Below, one piece after another: positions 7,902 through 20,252 of a stretch of 64,000 nucleotides of DNA. Source of the stretch: Micromonospora sp. WMMD1082 (GTDB taxonomy: Bacteria; Actinomycetota; Actinomycetes; Mycobacteriales; Micromonosporaceae); contig NZ_JARUBM010000002.1 of assembly GCF_029626175.1 (NCBI RefSeq), positions 5,659,001 to 5,723,000 on the forward strand, given 5' to 3'. A program made the position numbers and the translations under genes. The notes beneath the pieces are model-generated. The model was given only the letters and a program-made list of their open reading frames with translations. It searched no databases and had not been told where the DNA came from. The number at the start of each line of letters is the position of its first letter. Position 1 is the stretch's first letter.

Positions 7902-10019
7902 TCACCGGCGTACGCACTGGCCGAACGTCGGACCGCTGACCGAGTTGGCGACCTCCAGGTCGACCGGCGCGGCGGCGTTGCCGGTGCAGCCCAGCGGGCC
8001 GTTGACGGTGTTGCCGGCCACCAGCGGGGCGGCGCCCGCGTTGTTGACCACGTTGACCGGGCCGCTGATCCGGTTGCCGACCAGCAGGACCGGACCGGTG
8101 GTGCCGGTGACGTTCACCGGACCGCTGACCGTGCCCGCGGTCAGCACGAACCCGGCCGCGCCGCTGGCGTCCACCGGGCCGTTGATCGTTCCGCCGTTGA
8201 CGATCAGCGTGGCGCCGGGCTGGACCCGGACCGGGCCCCGGACGGTGGCACCGGCGAGGCAGGCCACCCCGGAGACCGTCAGCGGGCCGTTGTGGGTGCC
8301 GGTCAGCGTCGGCGCGATCCGCTCGCCGGCGACCAGGCCCTCGGCGGCCTGCCCGTCGAGCAGCAGCGGCACCAGACCCCGCTCCGGCTGGGACAGCGGT
8401 ACGAGGTACCCGCCGGCAACCTTGATCACCTTCCAGCCGTGCGCCGCGAGTCGCTGCGCCACGGTGGTCTGCCGGCCGGTCGGGCCGTCGGTGCGGGCAC
8501 CGTGGTACTGCTCCTCGGTCAGCTTGTACGCGCACGGCGGCTGCGCCAGGATCTGGTCGGCCGCCGGGGCATCCAGCGGCGGCGGGGTGTCACCCGGGTG
8601 CGGCGCGGGATACGCCTCGATCGGGCGGGAGCCCCGGAAGACGATCCGGCCGGTGTTCGCGGACTGGAACCTGATCGCCTCGGCGCGGGCCGCGGTGATG
8701 TCGCCGACGCTCGCCCGGTGGTACGCGAGGAACTGGTGGAACGTCCACAGTGCCGAGTACGTCTTGCGCCGGCGGTTGTTGGCCGTGTTGCCCTCGTCCG
8801 GCCGGGTCGGTCCGCCGGAGCTGCGCAGCTCCAGCAGCGAGTTGACCACGTTCTTCAGGCCGAGGGTGTTGCGCAGGATGGTCTCCTCACCCAGGCCGAC
8901 GTTGGCACCGGTGCAGCCGTACGGGCAGGCCCACCAGCCGTCCCTGGCGCCCTGGGTGTACATGTGGCCCTCGATCATGTGCTGTGACTCATCGAAGATC
9001 CCCTGGGCCACGTTCTGGTGTCGCGGCGGCAGCATCGGCAGGTCACCGGTGTTGGCGTTGCCGTACTCGTGGCCGTCGTAGCTGGCCACCGGCCGGTAGT
9101 CGCGGACCATCTCCACGAAGGCCTGCGTCTCCGGCTGGCGGATCAGGGAGTAGTCCCGGTTGAGGTCCTGCCCGGTGGAGTTGCCCCGGGTGTTGGCCGC
9201 CCGGCCGTCCCCGTTGATCGTCGGCACGATCAGCATGGTGGTCGTCGACAGCCGGTCGAGCGTGGCGGCGTCGTCGGTGAACGCCAGCTGCCGGGCCATG
9301 ATGAGGCACGCCTCGCGGTCACCCGGCTCGTTGCCGTGCACGTTGCAGTTGACCACCAGCGGGTGCGTCGCGGCCACCGCCTCCGGGGTGGCCGGCGGGG
9401 TGGGGTAGCCGATGACGAACATGTTGATCGGCCGGTCGTTGACGGTGCGGCCGATCTCCACCACGCGTACCCGCTCGCTCAGCGCGTCGACCGCCGCGGT
9501 GTAGGCGTACTCGTTGACGTCGCTGGTGTACTGCGCGCCCAGCGTGGTCTCCCACTGGGTGCGCAGGCCCGCACCGGGCGCGTCCGGGTCGCCCCAGTGC
9601 CCCCGGGTGGTGCCGCTGACCGGGGCCGAGTACGGCTGCGCGGCGCCGTCGAAGCGGGCCCGGACCCGCCACTGGAACCGGTTGCCGGGGGCGAAGCCGG
9701 CGTCGGCGAAGGTCGGCGCGGAGGTGTTGATCTGACGGTTCGGCCGCCAGACACCGACGGTCACCGAATTCCCGGTGGCGGTGTCGTCGTCGGCGACGGG
9801 AGTGCGCTCGATCTCGTAGTCGGTGGCCCCGGCGACCGGGGTCCAGGCCAGGGTGGCGTACCCGTCGCCCTGCACGGCCGTGAGGCCCTGCACCTGGTTC
9901 GGCTCCACCTGCGCGATGGTGGCGAGCTGCCCGCTCGCCGGCACGGGTTGCGCGGTCGCCGCGAGGGTGACGGCGAGCAGGGCGGAGAAGACACCGGCCG
10001 TTGTCCGTCTGTATCTCAA
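7902..10019 (-). CDS. Secreted M14-family zinc carboxypeptidase with C-terminal repeat domain
   Basis: 705 residues from TTG at 10019, chosen because GGAG lies seven bases upstream and the signal peptide follows at once (GVFSALLAVTLAATA). After a fibronectin-like segment (about 40-130) comes the M14 catalytic domain. Zinc ligands H228 and E231 are seen in NVHGNEPGD and H317 in YDGHEYGN; E378 or E379 in GLGEETILRN is the likely catalytic acid. From about residue 575 the protein changes to short units carrying NGPV/SGPV turns every 20-24 residues, suggesting a small right-handed beta-helix. The enzyme should trim peptides or amide-linked substrates outside the cell. A hairpin follows the gene. 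Confidence 0.87.
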   Translation of the reverse strand: MRYRRTTAGVFSALLAVTLAATAQPVPASGQLATIAQVEPNQVQGLTAVQGDGYATLAWTPVAGATDYEIERTPVADDDTATGNSVTVGVWRPNRQINTSAPTFADAGFAPGNRFQWRVRARFDGAAQPYSAPVSGTTRGHWGDPDAPGAGLRTQWETTLGAQYTSDVNEYAYTAAVDALSERVRVVEIGRTVNDRPINMFVIGYPTPPATPEAVAATHPLVVNCNVHGNEPGDREACLIMARQLAFTDDAATLDRLSTTTMLIVPTINGDGRAANTRGNSTGQDLNRDYSLIRQPETQAFVEMVRDYRPVASYDGHEYGNANTGDLPMLPPRHQNVAQGIFDESQHMIEGHMYTQGARDGWWACPYGCTGANVGLGEETILRNTLGLKNVVNSLLELRSSGGPTRPDEGNTANNRRRKTYSALWTFHQFLAYHRASVGDITAARAEAIRFQSANTGRIVFRGSRPIEAYPAPHPGDTPPPLDAPAADQILAQPPCAYKLTEEQYHGARTDGPTGRQTTVAQRLAAHGWKVIKVAGGYLVPLSQPERGLVPLLLDGQAAEGLVAGERIAPTLTGTHNGPLTVSGVACLAGATVRGPVRVQPGATLIVNGGTINGPVDASGAAGFVLTAGTVSGPVNVTGTTGPVLLVGNRISGPVNVVNNAGAAPLVAGNTVNGPLGCTGNAAAPVDLEVANSVSGPTFGQCVRR

Positions 10020-10126
10020 GGGGATCTCCAAACAGGAGGGATGGCTGGGTACGCACAGCACACCCGCACCCGGCCGGCGACGGGGCCGCGAGCTGGGATT
10101 CTTGAGGATGATCTGAGGTTGGCGGC

Positions 10127-10783
10127 TCAGCCGGCCCGCAGCCGGTAGCCGACGCCGCGTACCGTCTCCACCAGGCCGGCGTCGTCCAGCTTGCCGCGCA
10201 GCGCCGCGACGTGCACGTCGAGATTGTGCCGGGTCGCCCAGGTGGTCTGCCAGACCTCCAGTTGCAGCCGGTCCCGGGCCACCACCGTGCCCGCCTGCCG
10301 GGCCAGCGCCACCAGCAGGTCGAACTCCTTGCGCGACAGGCCGACCTCGCGCTCGCCCAGCCAGACCCGCCGGGCGTCCACATCGATGCGCAGGGCGCCG
10401 ACCTGCAACGTCGACAGCGGTCGGGCGGTACGCGCGGTGCGGCGCATCACCGCCTCGATGCGCGCCTGTAGTTCGACCATCGAGAACGGCTTGACCACGT
10501 AGTCGTCCGCGCCCGCGCGCAGCCCGGCCACCCGGTCGTGCTCCTCGACGCGGGCTGTCACCGCGATGATCGCGACACCCTCGTCGTGCTGGCGGATCCG
10601 GCGGCACACCTCGAGACCGTCGCGGTCGGGCAGGTTCATGTCGAGCAGGATGAGGTCGACCGGGTCGGCCTCGACCGCCTCGGCGGCCGTCACCGCCTGG
10701 ACCACGTCGTGCCCCCGCCGCCGCAGCGCCGACGCGAGGCCCGCCGAGACGCGCAGGTCGTCTTCCACCAGGAGCACCCGCAC
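10127..10783 (-). CDS. OmpR/PhoB-type response regulator
   Basis: 218 residues with receiver plus winged-helix DNA-binding domain. The receiver has acidic pocket E7-D8-D9, phospho-acceptor D48 (LILLDMNLPD), T76 and K98 (DDYVVKPF). The output domain shows the transactivation and recognition helices (LSRKEFDLLVALA; RHNLDVHVAALRGKL) and ends with the hallmark VRGVGYRLR. GTG at 10783 follows a GAGGAGG ribosome-binding site. No histidine kinase lies beside it in this window, so it is an orphan here. It is transcribed toward the M14 peptidase gene 107 bases downstream, which might be a target or co-transcribed. Confidence 0.96.
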   Translation of the reverse strand: MRVLLVEDDLRVSAGLASALRRRGHDVVQAVTAAEAVEADPVDLILLDMNLPDRDGLEVCRRIRQHDEGVAIIAVTARVEEHDRVAGLRAGADDYVVKPFSMVELQARIEAVMRRTARTARPLSTLQVGALRIDVDARRVWLGEREVGLSRKEFDLLVALARQAGTVVARDRLQLEVWQTTWATRHNLDVHVAALRGKLDDAGLVETVRGVGYRLRAG

Positions 10784-10865
10784 CCGCGCCCTCCTCGCAC
10801 CTCACCGCCGCCGGATGCCTGCGAGTGTGTCGGATGTTAAGCGGCGGTCACCAGTGCGGATACAA

Positions 10866-10909
10866 GATCGTAACGACAGAATGACCTGCCCGAACGGGCC
10901 TGGCCGTGA
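10866..10909 (+). repeat. 44-bp direct repeat, left copy
   Basis: Starts GATCGTAACGACA and ends GGGCCTGGCCGTGA. It matches 11833-11876 at 38 of 44 positions in the same orientation. The two copies bracket the iron-box hairpin and methyltransferase gene. Confidence 0.8.
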
Positions 10910-10922
10910 GCGTGGCGGCGAT

Positions 10923-10966
10923 CGCCCTTGCATTAGGTTAGGTTTGCCTAACCTAATGCGAGGGCG
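10923..10966 (+). promoter_or_regulatory. Iron box (DtxR/IdeR/DmdR-type) embedded in a 20-bp hairpin over the ribosome-binding site
   Basis: Core palindrome GCATTAGGTTAGG (10930-10942), loop TTTG, and its perfect complement (10947-10959). The arms extend outward through CGCCCT (10923-10928) and AGGGCG (10961-10966) with a single T:G wobble, giving a 20-bp stem. The 19-mer at 10938-10956 matches the published iron-box consensus TTAGGTTAGGCTAACCTAA at 17 of 19 positions, and an overlapping 19-mer at 10933-10951 matches at 16. The site sits 8-50 bases before the methyltransferase ATG and includes its GAGGG Shine-Dalgarno, so both repressor binding and RNA folding could control expression. Confidence 0.85.
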
Positions 10967-10973
10967 GTGTGCG

Positions 10974-11840
10974 ATGTCGAAAGCACGAGTCAATGGCGAG
11001 GTGCTGGAGGGAGTCGCGGCGACGAGCCTGTGGACGCTGCGGAACCGGGCGGTCGAGGCGATGAACCCCCGGTCGGACTTCGAGGATCCGTGGTCGGTCC
11101 GGCTCTACGAGTCGATCGACTACGACTTCGACCGGTTCGGTCGCCCCAGCCAGTCCCATCCGTTGCGCGCGGGGGCGATCGACGCCGCGGTGCGTGGGTA
11201 CCTCGCGGCGCATCCGGCGGCGACGATCGTGGCGCTCGGCGAGGGCCTCCAGACGACCTACTGGCGGACCGGCCGCCCCGACGTGGACTGGCTCTCCGTG
11301 GACGCCGCCGCCGTGCTCGACGTACGGGCGCGCCTGCTGCCGCCCGAGCCGCGGATCATCCCGCTGGCGGTCTCGGCGCTGGACCGGTCCTGGCGGGACC
11401 GGGTCGACCCGGCCCGGGGCGTGCTCATCGTCGCGGAGGGGCTGTTCATGTACCTGCCGCCGGCCGAGGTGCTGGCCCTGATCGCCGACTGCGCCCAGCG
11501 GTTTCCCGGTGGGCAGCTCATCTTCGACTCGATCCCCGCCTGGTTCAGCCGCCGGACCCTGGCCGGGCTGAATCTCTCCGACCGCTACACCGCCCCGCCC
11601 ATGCCGTTCCACCTCTCCGTCACCGAGGCCGGGCGGCTCGCCACGGAGATCCCGCAGGTCGTGCGCGCGGTGGACGTGGCCCTGCCGCCCGGTCGAGGGC
11701 TCTGGCGGTCCCGGGTGCTGCGGCGGCTGTCGAACCTTCCGCCCCTGCGGGACCGGCGGCCGTCACTCACCCTGCTCACGTTCGCCGGCCACCCCGGCGA
11801 GGCCCGACGTGCCACCGGCCGGGACCTCGGCGGATCGTAA
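10974..11840 (+). CDS. LCM/TcmP-family SAM-dependent O-methyltransferase, iron-box controlled
   Basis: 288 residues. The family signature is clear: a motif-I variant in VALGEGLQTTYWR, DWLSVDAAAVLDVR, and the AEGLFMYLPPAEV block of the leucine-carboxyl-methyltransferase superfamily (PF04072). Actinobacterial members methylate carboxyls or phenols in secondary metabolism (TcmP is one), but the acceptor here is unknown. ATG at 10974 is preferred; an in-frame ATG at 10956 lies inside the hairpin. The iron box directly upstream predicts expression when iron is scarce, which suggests a role in siderophore or metallophore modification. The stop TAA lies inside the right copy of a flanking direct repeat. 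Confidence 0.87.
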   Translation: MSKARVNGEVLEGVAATSLWTLRNRAVEAMNPRSDFEDPWSVRLYESIDYDFDRFGRPSQSHPLRAGAIDAAVRGYLAAHPAATIVALGEGLQTTYWRTGRPDVDWLSVDAAAVLDVRARLLPPEPRIIPLAVSALDRSWRDRVDPARGVLIVAEGLFMYLPPAEVLALIADCAQRFPGGQLIFDSIPAWFSRRTLAGLNLSDRYTAPPMPFHLSVTEAGRLATEIPQVVRAVDVALPPGRGLWRSRVLRRLSNLPPLRDRRPSLTLLTFAGHPGEARRATGRDLGGS

Positions 11841-12129
11841 CGACACCACGAACTGGCCGACCGGGCCTGGCCGTGACCACGTTGAGCACGTCGCGCGGCG
11901 CGGCGTCGTCGCGGACCACGAGATCGAACGGCAGGTACGCGTCGTCCGGCCGGCCCGCGACCTGCCCGGCGTACGCCAGCAGGTCGTGGGCGACGTGGGC
12001 CGCCGTCGTCCGGCAACTCCACTCCAGTGTCCCGGCCCGGCCATCCCAGTCCCGTGCCTCGTGCGGCCTGAGCACCCGCATCATCTCGGCCACCGCCTGG
12101 TCGACGTCGCCACCATCCATCGCACGCAT
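11776..12129 (-). pseudogene. Maleylpyruvate-isomerase/DinB-like protein, C-terminally truncated
   Basis: Reading leftward from ATG at 12129, the protein MRAMDGGDVDQAVAEMMRVL, then DWDGRAGTLEWSCRTTAAHVAHDLLAYAGQ and FDLVVRDDAAPRDVLNVV matches the first third of mycothiol-dependent maleylpyruvate isomerase-like (four-helix DinB-fold) proteins. After that, at about 11877, the frame enters the direct repeat and the methyltransferase gene, and the remaining helices are missing; the frame only stops at 11776. Intact relatives are normally about 200-260 residues, so this is a remnant of roughly 85 real codons. The break coincides with the right repeat, suggesting that arrival of the methyltransferase cassette destroyed the gene. 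Confidence 0.7.
11833..11876 (+). repeat. 44-bp direct repeat, right copy
   Basis: Second copy of the repeat at 10866-10909 (6 mismatches in 44). It contains the TAA stop of the methyltransferase (11838-11840), and its far edge is where the maleylpyruvate-isomerase-like gene loses homology to its family. Confidence 0.8.
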
Positions 12130-12287
12130 GCCGACCAGGGTGCCAGCCGCCGTCCGGTCGGGATCGGCCACGGTGGCCACCCGCCGGCCCGATCGATCCG
12201 TCTGTGCCATCAGCTCGACAGGCGTGACGGACGTTCCCACCGCCCGTCCCGACCCGCCCACCGCGGAGTCCGGTGCTGCCGGGCGGA

Positions 12288-12349
12288 CCGTTTCCGCTCC
12301 GCCCGGCGGCCGACCGAAGGGCCGTCTCCGCTCCGCCGGCAGCCGACCG
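12288..12349. repeat. Diverged 34-bp tandem duplication
   Basis: CCGTTTCCGCTCCGCCC at 12288 recurs as CCGTCTCCGCTCCGCC at 12322, each followed by GGC-G/A-GCCGACCG. Two units lie between the truncated isomerase-like gene and the end of the GT4 gene. No function is evident; it may be a slippage scar. Confidence 0.55.
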
Positions 12350-12357
12350 GAGCCGGG

Positions 12358-13761
12358 TCAGCGCAGGCCGGCGGCGGCGAGCAGGTTGCCCTCCGGCACG
12401 CTCGGCAGCGCCCGGCCGTGCGCCATCTGCCGCGCCGCGCGCTCGGCCGTGACGGCCGGGGCGTGGGCGATCGCCGAGGCGTACGTCGACGCGGTGCGGC
12501 TGGCGATCGCCGCCCAGCCGTACTGTTCGTGCACCATCGCGCGGGCCCGGCGGGCCAGCACGCGGGCGCGCTCGGCGTCGGAGAGCAGCGCGTGCACCGC
12601 GTCGGTCAGTGCGTCCGGGTCGTGCGGGCGGAAGGTCATCCCGGTGACACCCGGCTCGACGATCTCGGCGAGCCCGCCGGTCTCGGCGACCGCGAGCGGC
12701 GCACCGGCGGCGGCGCCCTCCAGCGCGACCATGCCGAACGGCTCGTAGATGCTGGGCACCGCGAAGCAGTCCGAGGCGGCCATCACCGCCGGCAGGTCGG
12801 TGCCGCCGAGGAAACCGGGCAGGCTGACCGTGCCGGCCAGGCCGTGCCGGTGCACGTCGGCCTCCAACTCGGCCCGGTACGGGCCGTCGCCGACGATCAC
12901 CGCGCGCAGACCCGGGTGCCGCTCGCGCAGCCGGGGCAGCCCGGCGAGCAGGTGCTGCACGCCCTTCTCGTAGACCAGGCGGCCGGCGAAGGTGACCAGC
13001 GGGCCGTCCCCGGCGAACCGGGCCCGCGCCCGGGCCACCGCGGAGGCCGGCACCCGCCAGCGGTGCGGCTCCACCCCGTTGGGCACCACGTCGACCCGGT
13101 CGGCCGGCACGCCGAACAGGCCGGTCACCTCGTCGCGCATGTAGCGGGAGCAGACGATGACCCGGGTGGACTCGCCGCCCAGCCAGTGCTCCACGCCGTG
13201 GATGGTGCGGTTCATCTCCTCGGGCAGCCAGCCCTGGTGCCGGCCCGCCTCGGTGGCGTGGATGGTGGTGACCAGCGGCAGATCGAGGTGATCGCGCAGG
13301 GTCATCGCGGTGTGCGCGACGAGCCAGTCGTGGGCGTGGATGACGTCGTACCCGCCGGAGGCGGCGGCGCGCAGCGCGGCCCGGGTCAGGGTGTGGTTGA
13401 ACGCCATCGTCCAGGCCAGCAGCGAGCCGGTGGCCAGCGGAAAGGTGACCGGATCCTCGGCGGCGCGTACGACGCGCACCCCGTCGACGTACTCCTCTAG
13501 CGGCGCGCCCTCGGCGTGCCGGGTGACGACGGTGACCTCGTGCCCGGCGGCGGCCAGCGCCACCGACAGGGCGTGCACGTGCCGGCCCAGGCCGCCCACG
13601 AGCACCGGCGGGTACTCCCACGACAGCATGAGGATGCGGCGGGTCGGCGACCCGGCGAGCGGGCCGGGCTGCGCCGGAACCTGGGGTCGCGAGGTGAGCG
13701 TGGGGCGGTGAACGCGGTCCGAGGCGGTGGCGGGGCGCCCGCCGACCCGCAGGGTCGTCAC
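12358..13761 (-). CDS. GT4-family glycosyltransferase, actinobacterial glycogen (maltose-1-phosphate) synthase type
   Basis: 467 residues with the two Rossmann lobes of GT-B enzymes. The N-lobe donor loop is MLSWEYPPVLVGGLGRHV; the middle has IHAHDWLVAH and ATEAGRHQGWLPEE; the C-lobe has VTFAGRLVYEKGVQHLL and the EX7E region PSIYEPFGMVALE. This pattern is that of actinobacterial GlgA/GlgM-type enzymes, which use ADP-glucose to extend glucan or form maltose-1-phosphate. It is divergently placed next to glgX, treY and treZ, consistent with glycogen-trehalose metabolism. GTG at 13761 gives about 40 poorly conserved residues before the first strand, so the true start may be internal. Confidence 0.85.
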   Translation of the reverse strand: MTTLRVGGRPATASDRVHRPTLTSRPQVPAQPGPLAGSPTRRILMLSWEYPPVLVGGLGRHVHALSVALAAAGHEVTVVTRHAEGAPLEEYVDGVRVVRAAEDPVTFPLATGSLLAWTMAFNHTLTRAALRAAASGGYDVIHAHDWLVAHTAMTLRDHLDLPLVTTIHATEAGRHQGWLPEEMNRTIHGVEHWLGGESTRVIVCSRYMRDEVTGLFGVPADRVDVVPNGVEPHRWRVPASAVARARARFAGDGPLVTFAGRLVYEKGVQHLLAGLPRLRERHPGLRAVIVGDGPYRAELEADVHRHGLAGTVSLPGFLGGTDLPAVMAASDCFAVPSIYEPFGMVALEGAAAGAPLAVAETGGLAEIVEPGVTGMTFRPHDPDALTDAVHALLSDAERARVLARRARAMVHEQYGWAAIASRTASTYASAIAHAPAVTAERAARQMAHGRALPSVPEGNLLAAAGLR

Positions 13762-14074
13762 ATCAATCTCCGTCCGTGCAGGGAGGAACGCGCCGGCGTC
13801 GGTGACGGCGAGGGGCAGCGTTGGGTTTCGGACACGCGGAGACGCGTCCGGCGGTGCGAGGATCGGTAGGCGCGCGGAGACGCGCCCGCAGACAAGGAAA
13901 CGTCATGACGGCCGATCCCGCACCTCGAAGGCGGCCACAGTGACTGATGACACCGCAAGGGTTCACGCCGGGTCAGTCGGGCGGATACCGGGCATTCACC
14001 CGATCGGATGGATTGGCGGTGGACCGTGCGGGGCATTACCTCGCGCGCTCACGACACTGGGCCGAAGGAGCGAC
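13762..14074. other. Divergent intergenic region between the GT4 synthase and glgX
   Basis: 313 bases that must carry promoters for both directions. A 12-codon ORF (13905-13943) with an AAGGAAA ribosome-binding site ends in a GTGA overlap with a GTG (13940) that is in frame with glgX, so an alternative glgX start with 45 extra residues exists. The added residues do not look conserved. No clear operator or hairpin was found. Confidence 0.4.
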
Positions 14075-16192
<2,118 letters not shown>

Positions 16193-16193
16193 C

Positions 16194-18485
16194 ATGCCCG
16201 CGAACCCGCGCCCCGTCGCCGCCACCTACCGGGTGCAGGTGCGCCCCGGCTTCGACCTGGATGCCACCGCCGGCCTCGCCGGCTACCTCGCCGACCTCGG
16301 CGTCACCCACCTCTACAGCGCGCCGCTGCTGGCCGCCGCGCCGGGCAGCGCGCACGGCTACGACGTGGTCGACCACCGCCGGGTCAACCCGGAACTCGGC
16401 GGCGAGGCCGGCCGGCAGCGGCTGCTGCGCGCCCTGCGCGACACCGGGCTCGGCCTGGTCGTGGACATCGTGCCCAACCACGCCGGGGTGGCCGTGCCGG
16501 TGGCCAACCCGGCCTGGTGGGACGTGCTGCGCCGGGGACGCGACTCGGCGTACGCCCGCTGGTTCGACATCGACTGGGACGCCGGGCGGCTGCGGTTGCC
16601 GGTGCTCGCCGACACCCCCGACGCGCTGGACGACGTCAAGCTCGCCGACGGGGAACTGCGCTACCACGAGCACCGTTTCCCGATCGCCGACGGCACCGGC
16701 GACGGCAACCCCCGCGAGGTGCACGACCGGCAGCACTACGAGCTGATCTCCTGGCGGCGCGGCGACGCCGAGCTGACGTACCGCCGGTTCTTCGCGGTCT
16801 CCGGCCTGGCCGGGCTGCGGGTGGAGGACCCGGAGGTCTTCGCCGCCACCCACGAACTGATTCTGGCGTGGGCGGCGGCCGGCGAGGTCGACGGCATCCG
16901 GGTCGACCACCCCGACGGGCTGCGCGACCCGGCCGGCTACCTGGCCCAGCTGCGCGACGCCGCGCCCGACGCGTGGCTGATCGTGGAGAAGATCCTGGAG
17001 TACGGCGAGGAGCTGCCCTCCTGGCCGGTGGACGGCACCACCGGCTACGACGCCCTCGCCGCGGTCGGCGGCCTCTTCGTCGACGGCGACGCGGAGGCCG
17101 ACCTCACCGCCCTGGACACCCGGCTCACCGGCCGGGCCACCTCCTGGGCCGACCTGACCCACGACACGAAGCTCGCCGCCGCCACCCGGCTGTTGTCGGC
17201 GGAACTGACCCGGCTGGCCGCGCTCGCCCCCGACGTCGACCGGGACGCCGCCCGCGCCGCCCTGGCCGAACTGGCCGCCGCCTTCGCCGTCTACCGGGGC
17301 TACCCGCCCGAAGGCGCCCGGCACCTGGCCAACGCCCGCGCCGAGGCGGGCCGCCGTCGCACCGACGTGACCGGCGCGCTGGACGCGATCACCCGGCGGC
17401 TGCGCGACCCCGACGACGAGCTGGCCCGCCGCTTCCCGCAGTTCACCGGCGCGGTGATGGCCAAGGGCGTCGAGGACACCGCCTACTACCGGTGGAGCCG
17501 GTTCGTGGCGCTCAACGAGGTCGGCGGCAGCCCCACCCACTTCGGCACCCGGCCCGGCCGGTTCCACCGCTTCGCCGCCGGTCGGCACGAGCGCTGGCCG
17601 GCCAGCATGACCACCCTGTCGACCCACGACACCAAACGGGGCGAGGACGTCCGGGCCCGGCTCGCCGTCCTCGCCGAGCTGCCGCGCCGCTGGGCCGACC
17701 AGGTCACCCGGTGGATGGCGGCGGTCCCGCTGCCCGATGCCGCCCTGGCCCACCTGCTCTGGCAGACCGCCGTCGGCGCCTGGCCGCTGCCACGGGAGCG
17801 GCTGCACGCGTACGCGGAGAAGGCGGCCCGGGAGGCGGCGGCCTCGACCAGCTGGACGGACCCCGACCCGGCCTTCGAACGGGCCCTGCACGCCCTGGTC
17901 GACGCGATGTACGACGACCCGACCGTCCATGCCGAGCTGGCCGCGTTCGCCGCCGAGATCACCCCGCCGGGCTGGTCGAACTCGCTCGGGCAGAAGCTGG
18001 TGCAGCTGGCCATGCCCGGGGTGCCCGACACCTACCAGGGCACCGAGCTGTGGGACAACTCCCTGGTCGATCCGGACAATCGCCGCCCGGTCGACTTCGG
18101 CGTACGCCGGGAACTGCTGGCCCGGCTCGACGCCGGCTGGCGGCCGGCGGTGGACGACACCGGCGCGGCGAAGCTGCTCGTGGTCTCCCGGACCCTGCGG
18201 CTGCGTCGTGACCGCCCGGACCTGTTCGGCGACTACCTGCCGGTGACCGCCCACGGGCCGGCCGCCCGGCACGTCGTCGCCTTCGACCGGGGCGGCGCGG
18301 TCGCCGTGGCCACCCGGCTGCCGGTGCGCCTGGCCGCGGCCGGCGGCTGGCGGGACACCACCCTGTCATTGCCCGTTAAAGAGATGTCGTGCCTGTTCAC
18401 CGGGCAGGTCTACAGTGGCGGTCAGGTCCGTCTCGCCGACCTGTTCGCCACCTATCCCGTCGCGCTGCTGGTGCCCACCACCTGA
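16194..18485 (+). CDS. treY: Malto-oligosyltrehalose synthase
   Basis: 763 residues, GH13 subfamily 26. It converts the reducing-end alpha-1,4 bond of a maltodextrin to the alpha,alpha-1,1 bond of a trehalosyl cap. Seen are YRVQVRPGFDLDATAGLAGY at the start, VDIVPNHAGVA, GIRVDHPDGLRDP (nucleophile), LIVEKILEYGEELP (acid/base), TLSTHDTKRGEDVRAR and MPGVPDTYQGTELWD. It follows the glgX stop by one base and precedes treZ by 16 bases, completing the TreX-TreY-TreZ route from glycogen to trehalose. Confidence 0.97.
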   Translation: MPANPRPVAATYRVQVRPGFDLDATAGLAGYLADLGVTHLYSAPLLAAAPGSAHGYDVVDHRRVNPELGGEAGRQRLLRALRDTGLGLVVDIVPNHAGVAVPVANPAWWDVLRRGRDSAYARWFDIDWDAGRLRLPVLADTPDALDDVKLADGELRYHEHRFPIADGTGDGNPREVHDRQHYELISWRRGDAELTYRRFFAVSGLAGLRVEDPEVFAATHELILAWAAAGEVDGIRVDHPDGLRDPAGYLAQLRDAAPDAWLIVEKILEYGEELPSWPVDGTTGYDALAAVGGLFVDGDAEADLTALDTRLTGRATSWADLTHDTKLAAATRLLSAELTRLAALAPDVDRDAARAALAELAAAFAVYRGYPPEGARHLANARAEAGRRRTDVTGALDAITRRLRDPDDELARRFPQFTGAVMAKGVEDTAYYRWSRFVALNEVGGSPTHFGTRPGRFHRFAAGRHERWPASMTTLSTHDTKRGEDVRARLAVLAELPRRWADQVTRWMAAVPLPDAALAHLLWQTAVGAWPLPRERLHAYAEKAAREAAASTSWTDPDPAFERALHALVDAMYDDPTVHAELAAFAAEITPPGWSNSLGQKLVQLAMPGVPDTYQGTELWDNSLVDPDNRRPVDFGVRRELLARLDAGWRPAVDDTGAAKLLVVSRTLRLRRDRPDLFGDYLPVTAHGPAARHVVAFDRGGAVAVATRLPVRLAAAGGWRDTTLSLPVKEMSCLFTGQVYSGGQVRLADLFATYPVALLVPTT

Positions 18486-18501
18486 CCCGGGAGGCCGCAT
18501 C

Positions 18502-20226
<1,725 letters not shown>

Positions 20227-20227
20227 C

Positions 20228-20252
20228 AGCCGGTGGCCGTTAGCCGTTGGCT
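20228..20252. terminator. Hairpin between converging treZ and membrane-protein genes
   Basis: AGCCGGTGGC (20228-20237) and GCCGTTGGCT (20243-20252) pair over all ten positions, using three G:U wobbles, around loop CGTTA. It starts just past the treZ stop and overlaps the stop codon of the converging gene. It is weaker than the other terminators here. Confidence 0.6.

Noticed and set aside
13905..13943. 12-codon ORF before glgX with an AAGGAAA site
   Set aside because: Too short to judge. It could be a leader, but the GAAGGAG-preceded ATG at 14075 explains glgX translation.
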